This document shows positions 34,285 to 42,767 of a stretch of 64,000 nucleotides of DNA, piece by piece. A program made the translations under genes and the position numbers. The DNA comes from Dyadobacter sp. LHD-138. Lineage in GTDB: Bacteria; Bacteroidota; Bacteroidia; Cytophagales; Spirosomataceae. The stretch lies in the NCBI RefSeq assembly GCF_030929615.1, contig NZ_JAVFVU010000033.1, forward strand, positions 28,303 to 92,302, given 5' to 3'. The notes under the pieces were generated by a model, which was given only the letters and a program-made list of their open reading frames with translations, searched no databases and had not been told where the DNA came from. Positions within the stretch are counted from its first letter, which is position 1; each line of letters starts with the position of its first letter.

Positions 34285-37200
34285 CTACTGTAAAACTTCA
34301 AACCATCCCTTGCAATGGTTACCACCGGGTGTATCTACGACATAAAAGTAGGTTCCATTGGCGATTCCTTTCCCCCAGTCGTCCTTATAATTTGTCGTCT
34401 TGAAAATACTTTTCCCCCATCGGTTATAAACCTCCAGAGAAGATCCCGGCATTGGTATTACAAACGTATCGTTTTTGCCATCACCGTTTGGAGTTATCAC
34501 ATTGGCAATGACAAGTGCAGGCTCAGCGGCCAATTCCCTGGACACAGAAAGAGAACAACCAGCAGTGTTAAAGGAAGTTAACGTGACAATATATTTCCCC
34601 GGCGTTTCATAGGTATAATTTTCGATACTGGCCGTTGTAATACCGCCCGCAGCACCCAGATTCCACTCATATCGCTGTGCATTCGCCGTTTTGTTCAACA
34701 TGGAATATTTTACCGGCTTGTTGCATTCTCCACCCGACCTCACAATTTCGAAAGCCGGTGCATGCCCTTTGTCAACCGTTACCGTAATCTGTCTTTTCGG
34801 GTGACAGCCATTTGAATAAATACCTTCAATCGTATAAGTCGTTGTTTGCATAGGGCTGACCGTAACCGATTTCCCGCTCGTCTCACTTAATGTAGAATCG
34901 CCCGTCCAATGATATTCCGATGCCTCGCCCGAAACCGTCAAAGCAACCGAAGCACCGGCGCAGGCAGTAAGACCCGATTGTGCTACAAAGTCCCTGTTCT
35001 CTTCCACATGAACAACCACCTTTTTTGTTACCGAACAGCCATTGGCCGTACTAATCGTTACGTTGTATTCCGTTGTTTTATCAGTCGTAACCTTAGGCGT
35101 TGCACTTGCCGGGTTATCCAATCCCGTCCCCGGCGACCATTGATATTTTGTGCCCCCGCTCGCAAAAAGGCTTATGGTTTTGTTCTCACAAACCGTTGTA
35201 TCCGCAATTACCCTGGCATTTACACTTTCAATTTTAATGATTTTCTCAGCCATATCCATACGCTTACAACTCAGCTTATTGTAGGCTTTAAGCGTCACCT
35301 TATACTCGCCAGCTTCCGTAAAAGTATAACTCCCGCCATCCTCTTCCCTTGATATACCATTCCCATTAATCTCCCAAAAATACTCCACACCACCTTCGCT
35401 GGCATTGATAAAATCCAGTGTTAATGGCACGCATCCGGCCAGAACATTTTTTTTCTCTCCTGCATAAACATCAAAGTCTGCTTTCAGCCTGTCGATATCT
35501 ATTTTAAATGCTGCATTATTACAATTAGGACTTTTGTTTGTCTTCGACCAGGCTTGCGGGGCTATCGGAAAATTACTACCTCCACAGGAACAGGTCGCAT
35601 GATATATGATACCGTTTTTATCAAACCGGCTCGTTCCGCCATCCACATGGTCGCCTTCGGCCTGGCGGTCGCTGCTACCGAAAAAAGTCGCATACAAAAG
35701 TGATTTCGCCCCTTCTTCAAGTATCGCGATATAGAAGTTATTACCCGTCGTTATGGGTTGCATCGCATTCTCAGTAACGGGCAGGCCCAAAGTGCTGCTC
35801 GTCAGATTATATCTTGTTGTAATATTCACATCACCACCCCAGCCCGCAATGTAAATATTACCACATTCGCTAACAAGAAACGCGGTTGGAGAAATGTCCG
35901 GGACTCCTCTTCCCGCCCCGATGGTAGTAGAAAAAATAGACTTAGAAAGTGAATGATCCAGCGCGTGAATAAACTGATTGCTTTTGGCATTGCTGTACAC
36001 GCCTTTGCTAACCGGATATTCGCCCAAAGTAAGTCCGTAAACAAAGACATTTTCATTAGGATCCAGATCTAAAAGATAAGCCCCATCCGCGGCACTGGTC
36101 CCCAGATAAGTCAGTCCCTTCAACTTTCCGTTGCTATAAATGGCAACGAAAGCATCTTCCACACCACTTAATTTAGGCTGATAAGACGTGCTGCTTGCCG
36201 GTAAATTATTACTTTGGGTTATTCCCGTCAGATAAACGTCTCCGTTTTTCGCCGGCTTAACCGAAAAAACAGCATCAAAACCGTTTCCGCCAACATAAGT
36301 CCCCCACAACATGGCGTTTAATTCCGGTGAAAGTTTAATCAAAACGCCATCCTGAATACCCGAAAGCTTATTTTGGTCAGGATTTTGCAGCGGGAAATTC
36401 TCTGAATTGGTCGATGTGACCACGATGACATTATCCTGGTCATCCAGCTCGATCTCCCCCCGAAAACTATCGCCGTAATTTCTGATTTTAACAATATCCG
36501 TGTTGCTTAATCCGTCATTGCCGCTCCCGCCAACATAGGTGGACGCCGTGAGTTGTTTCCCATCCGCGCTTAATTTTGAGACAAAGATGTCACTCCCATT
36601 TCCCAATTCAATACCCCCGACGGGTTCCACAGATACGCCTCCGCCAAATACTTTCTGATAGGCCGTTGTACTAGTCGGGAAGTTGGTCGAAGATGTTGTT
36701 CCAAAAATCAGCAGCTCATTCTTACTGTTTACGATCAGACTATTGGGAACTTCCGTATTGTTTCCTCCCAGATAAGTCGCGTAAAGTAACTGGCTTCCAT
36801 CGGGACTGAATTTGAGGATACCTACATCAATCACAGCTGAATATTTCACCTGAAACGCACCGGTAGTCGCCGGAAAACCCACGCCAAAAACAGTACCGCC
36901 CGAATAAAGATTTCCGGCAGCATCATAAGTTGCGGTGTGTCCCCAGTTGTCTGCCGTTGAACCCGAATAGGTTGAAAAAATAAGCTCCGGATCAATCGTC
37001 AGCATTTCTGACTTGTTATACCCTTTGGGCAAAGAAAACTGAATGTTATTCTTCTCGGTCAGAATTATTTTGGACGCTACGTCCTGCGTTTTTTTATTGA
37101 TGATCTGGTAAGAATAAGGCTGAGCCTCCTTGAACTGTCCAACAGAAGTTTTTACGATCGTCTGCCCGGATTCATTGATACTAATGTCGCTGGCTCCTTC

Positions 37201-37737
37201 ATATTTCAGCCGGATCCGCGAAGCATCTGCCTGGGGATGGACAATAAACTCATATTTCAGTGTGCTGTCGTAAATGTAGATACGCAGATCAATACCCGGA
37301 TAAACGCCCTGATAAATCACTTCTTCATAAGCACCGGCATCACCGGCAAGCGAGGCATTTCCGCCAAGAAAATAATTAAAACGGGGTTTGACCTGATTTT
37401 TTGTGATGTACTTAATCTCGGTATTGCAGTTTTCAAACCGGACTTCCACGCCATGGGCATCAATAACAGAACCTTTTGGTGCCGGGGCTTTTGCTATTGA
37501 AGACGAAACGGGTGTCTTGGCGTGTAGGGCTGATACTTTTGAAGCATCGTAAAGTACATAAACCAGTGATTTATTTTTCAGGAATAAAAAACCTCCGGGG
37601 ATTTCTGTACGGAATAAAATATCGGCCTCCCATTGACCTTTGTTCTGGATAAAGTACATTCCGGCACCGGACGATGTTGTGATCGCTCCAAAAAAAACCA
37701 GTACCAAAATCAAAAGACATTGTATAGTTTTCGCCAT
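34285..37737 (-). CDS. Large secreted protein with SBBP beta-propeller repeats, PKD domains and type IX C-terminal sorting domain
   Basis: 1150 residues with a signal peptide (ending SSGAG). The N-terminal region (about 25-230) contains a FIQNKGQW-type start and GVYPGIDLRIY. Residues about 250-740 carry SBBP-like repeats (TYLGG/TYVGG...D..V...G). PKD or Ig-like modules follow (GEYKVTLKAYNKLSC, GKYIVTLTSFNTAGC). The end, ITPNGDGKNDTFVIP to YNRWGKSIFKT, is the gliding-motility-associated C-terminal domain used for type B type IX secretion. It is exported across the outer membrane, probably as an adhesin or surface scaffold. Confidence 0.93.
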   Translation of the reverse strand: MAKTIQCLLILVLVFFGAITTSSGAGMYFIQNKGQWEADILFRTEIPGGFLFLKNKSLVYVLYDASKVSALHAKTPVSSSIAKAPAPKGSVIDAHGVEVRFENCNTEIKYITKNQVKPRFNYFLGGNASLAGDAGAYEEVIYQGVYPGIDLRIYIYDSTLKYEFIVHPQADASRIRLKYEGASDISINESGQTIVKTSVGQFKEAQPYSYQIINKKTQDVASKIILTEKNNIQFSLPKGYNKSEMLTIDPELIFSTYSGSTADNWGHTATYDAAGNLYSGGTVFGVGFPATTGAFQVKYSAVIDVGILKFSPDGSQLLYATYLGGNNTEVPNSLIVNSKNELLIFGTTSSTNFPTSTTAYQKVFGGGVSVEPVGGIELGNGSDIFVSKLSADGKQLTASTYVGGSGNDGLSNTDIVKIRNYGDSFRGEIELDDQDNVIVVTSTNSENFPLQNPDQNKLSGIQDGVLIKLSPELNAMLWGTYVGGNGFDAVFSVKPAKNGDVYLTGITQSNNLPASSTSYQPKLSGVEDAFVAIYSNGKLKGLTYLGTSAADGAYLLDLDPNENVFVYGLTLGEYPVSKGVYSNAKSNQFIHALDHSLSKSIFSTTIGAGRGVPDISPTAFLVSECGNIYIAGWGGDVNITTRYNLTSSTLGLPVTENAMQPITTGNNFYIAILEEGAKSLLYATFFGSSDRQAEGDHVDGGTSRFDKNGIIYHATCSCGGSNFPIAPQAWSKTNKSPNCNNAAFKIDIDRLKADFDVYAGEKKNVLAGCVPLTLDFINASEGGVEYFWEINGNGISREEDGGSYTFTEAGEYKVTLKAYNKLSCKRMDMAEKIIKIESVNARVIADTTVCENKTISLFASGGTKYQWSPGTGLDNPASATPKVTTDKTTEYNVTISTANGCSVTKKVVVHVEENRDFVAQSGLTACAGASVALTVSGEASEYHWTGDSTLSETSGKSVTVSPMQTTTYTIEGIYSNGCHPKRQITVTVDKGHAPAFEIVRSGGECNKPVKYSMLNKTANAQRYEWNLGAAGGITTASIENYTYETPGKYIVTLTSFNTAGCSLSVSRELAAEPALVIANVITPNGDGKNDTFVIPMPGSSLEVYNRWGKSIFKTTNYKDDWGKGIANGTYFYVVDTPGGNHCKGWFEVLQ

Positions 37738-37757
37738 AATCCGAACTTATTCCGTTT

Positions 37758-38378
37758 CTATTTGAACGCAGAAACCGAGATGATATTTTCACAAAACTCA
37801 TATTCCTGTTTCACATTGGAGCCCAGTAAAACGAGCTGATTTTCAGTGGCAGAAATAACGTTGTCAAGATACCAGTTTATACCGGTTACATCCAAATTTG
37901 TCGTAGGCTCATCCAAAAAAATAACCGGAACATCGGACATAAAGGCCAGTCCCAATTTTACCCGCTGTTTCATGCCGGATGAAAAATGACGGATCACTTT
38001 GCTACTGGCATGAGGCAATTGTATAAAATCTTCGAAATCAGCCGTTGAAATATTGTTTTTTAACGGTTTGAATTTTTTGTGAAAATCAATCAGCTCCCTC
38101 AATGTAAACTCTTCAATCAATTCCAGATAAGGCGCCGCAATCACCAGATGTTTATACCATTTTTCAACATCAATTTCCTTTCCGGATTTTCCGAGATAAC
38201 GGATCGTGCCCTCGGTCGCCGGGGTCATACCCGTCAGCAATTGTAGCAACGTTGATTTTCCGCTTCCGTTCGGACCGACAAAAACATATTTCTGCCCCCC
38301 TTCCAACACAAAATTCGCCCGACGGAAAATCCATTCCTGAATGAATTTTTTACCTATGTTTTCTACTATTATTTGCAC
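37758..38378 (-). CDS. ABC transporter ATP-binding protein, orphan
   Basis: 206 residues. Complete ATPase: Walker A GPNGSGKST (35-43), a Q-loop region around residue 85-95, signature HFSSGMKQRVKLG, Walker B VPVIFLDEPTTNLD and an H-loop equivalent near the C terminus that is replaced by LLGSN. No permease gene is next to it; neighbours are the type IX-secreted protein and a beta-lactamase. It resembles short ATPases of export systems in Bacteroidota, partner unknown. Confidence 0.9.
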   Translation of the reverse strand: MQIIVENIGKKFIQEWIFRRANFVLEGGQKYVFVGPNGSGKSTLLQLLTGMTPATEGTIRYLGKSGKEIDVEKWYKHLVIAAPYLELIEEFTLRELIDFHKKFKPLKNNISTADFEDFIQLPHASSKVIRHFSSGMKQRVKLGLAFMSDVPVIFLDEPTTNLDVTGINWYLDNVISATENQLVLLGSNVKQEYEFCENIISVSAFK

Positions 38379-38420
38379 AATTTAATCAATGAGTAAGCAG
38401 TGAATGAGGTGACTCAAACG

Positions 38421-39338
38421 CTACTTTTTAGCTAAAAAATAATCCCAGGCAGCTTTTGAAATTTGCGCGATCACACCGTCCCGCGTTTTTTCATCTACCG
38501 GTGTATTGGACACAAATACAACGATGGCAACATGCTCACCGTTTGGAAGCGTCATAATTCCTACATCATTGGTGGCAGCCAGTATCCCGTCCTTTGTATC
38601 CGACAAACCCGTTTTATGCGCAACCAATGCATTTTTGGGTAATAAACCTTTGATTTTATTGGGGCCAGAAGTCGTTTCGGTCATGATCCTCCAAAGAAAA
38701 TCATTGCTGGTTTTTGATAGTGCTTTTCCCTTATAAAGTATATCCAGCAAACGCAGCATCGCACGCGGTTTACACCAGTTGGTAAACTGTACATTCCATG
38801 CCTTGTGCATCTCTTCCTCCGTCGCAGCGATAACAATACTTTTAACCCCAATACTTTGCACGTAGGCATCCACTTTTTTAGGACCTCCCAGCAAACGGAA
38901 CAAAATGTCACAACCGTTATTATCACTTTGCGAAACCGTGTATGACAGAATTTCTGACAGTTTCAAATCTACATTTCCTTTCGGATATTTTTCCCGGATC
39001 GGGCTCCACGTATTAGGCAGTAAGTCCTTAGGCGTAACACGGATTTTCTGATTTAGTGATAATTTACCTTTGTCAACCTGATCCAATACGGCCATGGCCA
39101 GCGGAAACTTGTACACGCTCTGCATGGGATATCTCAGGCTTTCGTTAAATAAAAACGTCTCCCTGTCTTCCAGGCCCATAATGGCCACTCCGACCGTACC
39201 TTTTGCTTCGGGAATAATCTTTTCAATTTTCCTGCGAAAATCGTCAGCCTGCTTCTGAGCGAAAACGCTGCGACCGGCTATTGACAGTAAAACAACGGCG
39301 GATAAAAAGAGTACTTTAAATTGGCTGCGGGTGGTCAT
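38421..39338 (-). CDS. Class A beta-lactamase, subclass A2-like
   Basis: 305 residues with signal peptide MTTRSQFKVLFLSAVVLLSIAG...FAQ. Active-site motifs are complete: S74-V-Y-K77 (SxxK), S138-D-N140, a glutamate-rich omega-loop segment EEEMH (174-178), and K242-T-G244. The sequence style (YPMQSVYKFPLAMAVLDQVD) is that of the Bacteroidota branch that includes CfxA, CblA, PER and VEB. It hydrolyses beta-lactams in the periplasm; the spectrum cannot be told. No mobile element or regulator adjoins it, so it looks intrinsic to the chromosome. Confidence 0.95.
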   Translation of the reverse strand: MTTRSQFKVLFLSAVVLLSIAGRSVFAQKQADDFRRKIEKIIPEAKGTVGVAIMGLEDRETFLFNESLRYPMQSVYKFPLAMAVLDQVDKGKLSLNQKIRVTPKDLLPNTWSPIREKYPKGNVDLKLSEILSYTVSQSDNNGCDILFRLLGGPKKVDAYVQSIGVKSIVIAATEEEMHKAWNVQFTNWCKPRAMLRLLDILYKGKALSKTSNDFLWRIMTETTSGPNKIKGLLPKNALVAHKTGLSDTKDGILAATNDVGIMTLPNGEHVAIVVFVSNTPVDEKTRDGVIAQISKAAWDYFLAKK

Positions 39339-39367
39339 CGGGATAAGTTTCTGGGCGTTATTTATCG

Positions 39368-40588
39368 TTAAATTTCACTACTTTCTACACTCACCGGTCC
39401 GCTTCCATTTCGGACACGGGTCAGCTTGACCAATTCAATTCTGGTATCCTGCATGGATATAATCTGGAAAGAGTATGGCGGCATATCAATTTCATCATTC
39501 ACTTCCGGCAAATCCCCGTGCACCTGTATCAGCATCCCTGCCAAAGTATCGTAATCTCCCTCCGGAAGCTCCCAGCCATATTTTTCATTGAGATAGTCAA
39601 CCTCATGCCTTGCGCTCAGGATGTAGGTATTCTCGTCTATTTTACGCTCCGTCCAGTCTTCCGTTGAGTCATATTCATCCTGAATTTCACCGAAAATCTG
39701 CTCCACAACATCCTCCACACTCACCAGACCCGAGGTTCCGCCAAATTCATCCACCACCAAAGCCAGACTTCTTCTTTCTTCCAGAAAACGGAGCATAAGA
39801 TCACTGGCAGGCATGGCTTCCGGCACGATTAAAATCGGCGTTACGATGCTGCTGATTTCCTTAGGTTTACGAAAAAGAGACAAGGCATGACAGTAACCCA
39901 GGATATCGTCCACGGATTCGCGGTAAACAATTATTTTGGAATGCCCGCTCGTCAGAAACGCTCTTTTCAGATCTTCAATGGTATCATTCACATTGACTGC
40001 CGAAATTTCAGTTCTTGGAATCATACAATCACGAATCCGCAGATCCTTAAAATCCAACGCATTGATAAACATCCTTTCTTCAATGTTATGATCGTCGAAA
40101 TCCGGATCATCGGCTGAGGCTGCTTCATCCCGCAAATAGTATGACAAGGCATTTTCCTTCACAAAAGGCTCAACAAACCAGTAAAGCGGTGTCATTACCC
40201 ATTCGGCAAAACGAACCGGAAAAGATTTCAGATCCAGCACTTTGGGAAAACTATGCCCGATCCTTACCCAGGAGGCATAACAGAATATCCATAAAATGAC
40301 AAGCCCTACAAAAAGCACCGCCACCGTAAGCTCCTCAGCAAGACCAAGAGAATCCCGCAAAATCGGAAAAACAAAAGCGACTGCATAAAAACAGCCGAGC
40401 GCTACAAAAGCCAGCCGGATCATGCGCAAAATCCGGCGCCAGTACAGCGCCTGAAAAATCTGCGTTGCATTTTCATTTCTCAACGAATACCGGTCAATCG
40501 AAACACCCAGCACCACGGCGCGAACCGCCCCATAGTAACCCGCCAGCACGAAGAAAAATATTGCAAAACCGACTAACAGAACATTCAT
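39368..40588 (-). CDS. CNNM/CBS/CorC-type membrane protein, GldE-like
   Basis: 406 residues. N-terminal CNNM-type membrane domain (about 1-150, four hydrophobic segments), a CBS pair (about 185-310, CMIPRTEISAVNVNDTIEDL, HSKIIVYRESVDDILGYCH, LALVVDEFGGTSGLVSVEDVVEQ) and a C-terminal CorC/HlyC domain (about 330-400). The length and layout match GldE, a protein linked to gliding and type IX secretion in some Bacteroidota, and also general Mg/Co efflux proteins. gldD is not adjacent, so the GldE call is tentative. The upstream small gene overlaps it by four bases. Confidence 0.85.
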   Translation of the reverse strand: MNVLLVGFAIFFFVLAGYYGAVRAVVLGVSIDRYSLRNENATQIFQALYWRRILRMIRLAFVALGCFYAVAFVFPILRDSLGLAEELTVAVLFVGLVILWIFCYASWVRIGHSFPKVLDLKSFPVRFAEWVMTPLYWFVEPFVKENALSYYLRDEAASADDPDFDDHNIEERMFINALDFKDLRIRDCMIPRTEISAVNVNDTIEDLKRAFLTSGHSKIIVYRESVDDILGYCHALSLFRKPKEISSIVTPILIVPEAMPASDLMLRFLEERRSLALVVDEFGGTSGLVSVEDVVEQIFGEIQDEYDSTEDWTERKIDENTYILSARHEVDYLNEKYGWELPEGDYDTLAGMLIQVHGDLPEVNDEIDMPPYSFQIISMQDTRIELVKLTRVRNGSGPVSVESSEI

Positions 40589-40833
40589 TTTTTGATCGTT
40601 TTAGATACACCTGCTTTTTTCGCCGTTTTTGACAGCTCCTCTTCCTCTGCTTTTTTCTTCGCAGCCAATGACGATTTTAACCGGTTAAACTGGAAAAACA
40701 ACAGGCAAGTAATACTCAATAATAAAAGCCAGTAGCTATCAAACAACGTGGTGCGGCGAAATTCGAGAACCCATACAATTAAAAAACCGACGGTGCCGGC
40801 AAGAAGAATGGTTCGGGTTAATTTTGGAGACAT
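40585..40833 (-). CDS. Small membrane protein, unknown
   Basis: 82 residues. Two hydrophobic segments (RTILLAGTVGFLIVWVL and YWLLLLSITCLLFFQF) are followed by a lysine/glutamate-rich cytoplasmic tail (AAKKKAEEEELSKTAKKAGVS). It overlaps the start of the GldE-like gene by four bases (ATGA-type), which argues it is translated and co-regulated with it. Family not recognised. Confidence 0.65.
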   Translation of the reverse strand: MSPKLTRTILLAGTVGFLIVWVLEFRRTTLFDSYWLLLLSITCLLFFQFNRLKSSLAAKKKAEEEELSKTAKKAGVSKTIKK

Positions 40834-41022
40834 GCAATTTTAATTTTGTAACTTAATAACGCCTGGTGACACTCAAGACGTCGTTCTATGCTATTCTTTT
40901 TTCAAATATACACAGAATGAATCAAAATGGTCACGGTCATTAAAATGATCTGCCGACGCTATAATATCCTTTACATATCCCTCCCATTTTCTGTAAAATC
41001 GTTAACTTGCAGCAATTCCTGT

Positions 41023-41049
41023 ACAATTGGGCTTCAATGCCCGAATTGT
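41023..41049 (+). promoter_or_regulatory. Inverted repeat in the fbaA leader
   Basis: Arms ACAATTGGGC (41023-41032) and GCCCGAATTGT (41039-41049) pair over ten positions with one bulged C and a six-base loop. It ends 34 bases before the fbaA ATG and has no T run, so an operator or 5' untranslated hairpin is more likely than a terminator. Confidence 0.5.
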
Positions 41050-41083
41050 AAAATTATTTCTTGATAAAATATCTTATTTTACT

Positions 41084-42163
41084 ATGAGCGAAACAACAAA
41101 GCGCTTTCCTGCCGGTGTTATTACCGGAGACGGAGTTAGCGAAATTTTCCGTCATGCCAACGAAAATAATTATGCCCTTCCGGCTGTTAACGTTGTAGGC
41201 ACTAACTCAGTGAATGCAGTATTGGAAACGGCTGCGGCCGTAAACAGTCCCGTTATTGTTCAATTTTCGAATGGTGGTGGAATTTTTTACGCAGGAAAGA
41301 GTGTATCAAATACGAATCAAAAAGCTGCTATTGCAGGAAGTATCTCAGGAGCTCAGCACGTACATCTTATGTCTGAGGTTTATGGCGTTCCTGTAATTTT
41401 ACATACGGATCACTGCGCTAAAAAACTTCTTCCTTGGATCGACGGTCTTTTGGATGCTGGTGAGCGTCACTTTGATCAATATGGCAAGCCTTTGTACAGC
41501 TCGCACATGATCGATTTGTCTGAAGAACCGCTTGAAGAAAACATCGAAATTTGCAGCAGATATTTCGAACGTATGTCTAAATTAGGCATGACACTTGAAA
41601 TTGAATTGGGTGTAACTGGTGGAGAAGAAGACGGTGTTGATAACAGCGATGTTGACAGCTCGAAACTTTACACGCAGCCTGAAGAAGTTGCTTATGCTTA
41701 CGCAGAATTGAGCAAAATCTCCCCTAACTTCACCATTGCAGCAGCATTTGGAAACGTTCACGGTGTTTACAAACCAGGTAACGTGAAATTGGAGCCGAAA
41801 ATCCTTCGTAATTCTCAGCATTATATCCAGGAGAAATTCGGAACAGGTGAACTTCCGGTTAACTTCGTATTCCACGGTGGCTCAGGTTCTTCACGTGAAG
41901 AAATTCGTGAAGCGATCGAGTACGGTGCGATCAAAATGAACATCGATACTGACGTTCAGTGGTCAACCTGGGAAGGAATTCTTAAATATTACAAAGACAA
42001 AGAAGGATATCTTCAGTCTCAATTAGGAAACCCTGAAAGCGCTGATTCTCCAAACAAGAAATATTACGATCCACGCGTTTGGTTGCGTAAAGGTGAAGAA
42101 AGCATGATCGCTCGTTTGAAAGTAGCTTTCGAAGACTTGAACTGCATCAACCGTTTGGCTTAG
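41084..42163 (+). CDS. fbaA: Class II fructose-bisphosphate aldolase
   Basis: 359 residues from the ATG at 41084; a longer frame from a TTG at 41027 would run through the inverted repeat and is not supported. Zinc ligands and motifs are present: LHTDHCAKK, EIELGVTGGEEDGVDNS, FGNVHGVYKPGNVKL, FVFHGGSGS and NIDTDVQWSTWEG, as in the E. coli-type class IIA enzyme. It cleaves fructose 1,6-bisphosphate in glycolysis and runs in reverse in gluconeogenesis. The gene is monocistronic with repeat elements directly downstream. Confidence 0.97.
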   Translation: MSETTKRFPAGVITGDGVSEIFRHANENNYALPAVNVVGTNSVNAVLETAAAVNSPVIVQFSNGGGIFYAGKSVSNTNQKAAIAGSISGAQHVHLMSEVYGVPVILHTDHCAKKLLPWIDGLLDAGERHFDQYGKPLYSSHMIDLSEEPLEENIEICSRYFERMSKLGMTLEIELGVTGGEEDGVDNSDVDSSKLYTQPEEVAYAYAELSKISPNFTIAAAFGNVHGVYKPGNVKLEPKILRNSQHYIQEKFGTGELPVNFVFHGGSGSSREEIREAIEYGAIKMNIDTDVQWSTWEGILKYYKDKEGYLQSQLGNPESADSPNKKYYDPRVWLRKGEESMIARLKVAFEDLNCINRLA

Positions 42164-42171
42164 TTTTTTAG

Positions 42172-42229
42172 TTGAAAGCGGTCCGCCGCGCGGTTGAGAG
42201 TTGAGAATTGAAAGCGGTCCGCCGCGCGG
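42172..42229. repeat. Duplicated 22-bp GC-rich element after fbaA
   Basis: A 22-base sequence (positions 42172-42193) recurs exactly at 42208-42229; its core is GCGGTCCGCCGCGCGG, which contains CCGCGCGG, a perfect palindrome. The spacer and flanks are GTTGAGA/GTTGAAA-type heptamers. A variant of the same core occurs at 57224-57236 after rpiB. Confidence 0.8.
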
Positions 42230-42262
42230 TGAGGTTGCTCACATTCAATTTTCAACTCTCAG
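42195..42262. terminator. Long-armed inverted repeat between fbaA and the hxlR-type gene
   Basis: GAGAGTTGAGAATTGAA (about 42197-42213) pairs with TTCAATTTTCAACTCTC (about 42244-42260) with a single mismatch, enclosing the second GC-rich element. It can serve as a bidirectional terminator for the convergent genes, although the loop is about 30 bases. Confidence 0.5.
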
Positions 42263-42277
42263 TTTATTTTAAACCCA

Positions 42278-42661
42278 TCAACTTTCAACAACCTCCCGTC
42301 CCATTACCATATTCCTGTGCTTAACGCCCCATACCCGCAGCACATCGATTAACTCCCGCAGTGAATGGCCATGTTCCGTCAGCGTATATTCCACAACAAC
42401 CGGTATCGAATCGTAAACAGTACGTTTCACAAGCTCATTTGCTTCCAGATCTCTCAATTCTTTTGACAGCATTTTGTCCGTAATATTCGGAATTTCCTTC
42501 GCAATCTGGGTAAAACGCTTGTTTCCAAACATCAGCGAAATGATGATCTGTAATTTCCACTTGCCGTTCAACGCGTCCAGTGCATCACGAACAGGCAGCA
42601 GGCTTTTCGTGCAATCACTGTGACTCAATCTTTTCTCCAAAAATGCTTCTTTCGCTTCCAT
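42278..42661 (-). CDS. HxlR family winged-helix transcriptional regulator
   Basis: 127 residues. The HxlR core is clear: CTKSLLPVRDALDALNGKWK, IISLMFGNKRFTQIAKEIPN and ITDKMLSKELRDLEANELV, then VEYTLTEHGHSLRELIDVL. A cysteine (C17) sits at the position used by redox-sensing relatives such as YodB. It is divergent from an NAD(P)H oxidoreductase and a FrnE-like gene, a layout typical of stress-sensing HxlR regulators controlling detoxification genes. Two TGTATAGT repeats lie in the shared promoter. Confidence 0.92.
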   Translation of the reverse strand: MEAKEAFLEKRLSHSDCTKSLLPVRDALDALNGKWKLQIIISLMFGNKRFTQIAKEIPNITDKMLSKELRDLEANELVKRTVYDSIPVVVEYTLTEHGHSLRELIDVLRVWGVKHRNMVMGREVVES

Positions 42662-42692
42662 GATGGTTGTCTAAAAACTTTATTACTATCCT

Positions 42693-42719
42693 TTTGTATA
42701 GTACTTACAAATGTATAGT
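42693..42719. promoter_or_regulatory. Candidate operator between hxlR-type and nitroreductase genes
   Basis: An inverted repeat TTTGTA..7..TACAAA at 42693-42711 overlaps the first of two direct repeats TGTATAGT (42695-42702 and 42712-42719, 17 bases apart). A minus-strand TACATTTG (42708-42715) also fits a -7 element for the regulator. Position and symmetry suit a dimeric HxlR-type repressor; this is inference. Confidence 0.4.
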
Positions 42720-42728
42720 TTATTTATT

Positions 42729-42736
42729 TAAGTTTG
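42729..42736 (+). promoter_or_regulatory. Probable promoter -7 element for the nitroreductase gene
   Basis: TAAGTTTG matches TAnnTTTG, 32 bases before the ATG at 42768 and just downstream of the candidate operator. No standard -33 TTG. Confidence 0.4.
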
Positions 42737-42767
42737 CATCACCAAATTTAAATAAAATTTTGCTACA

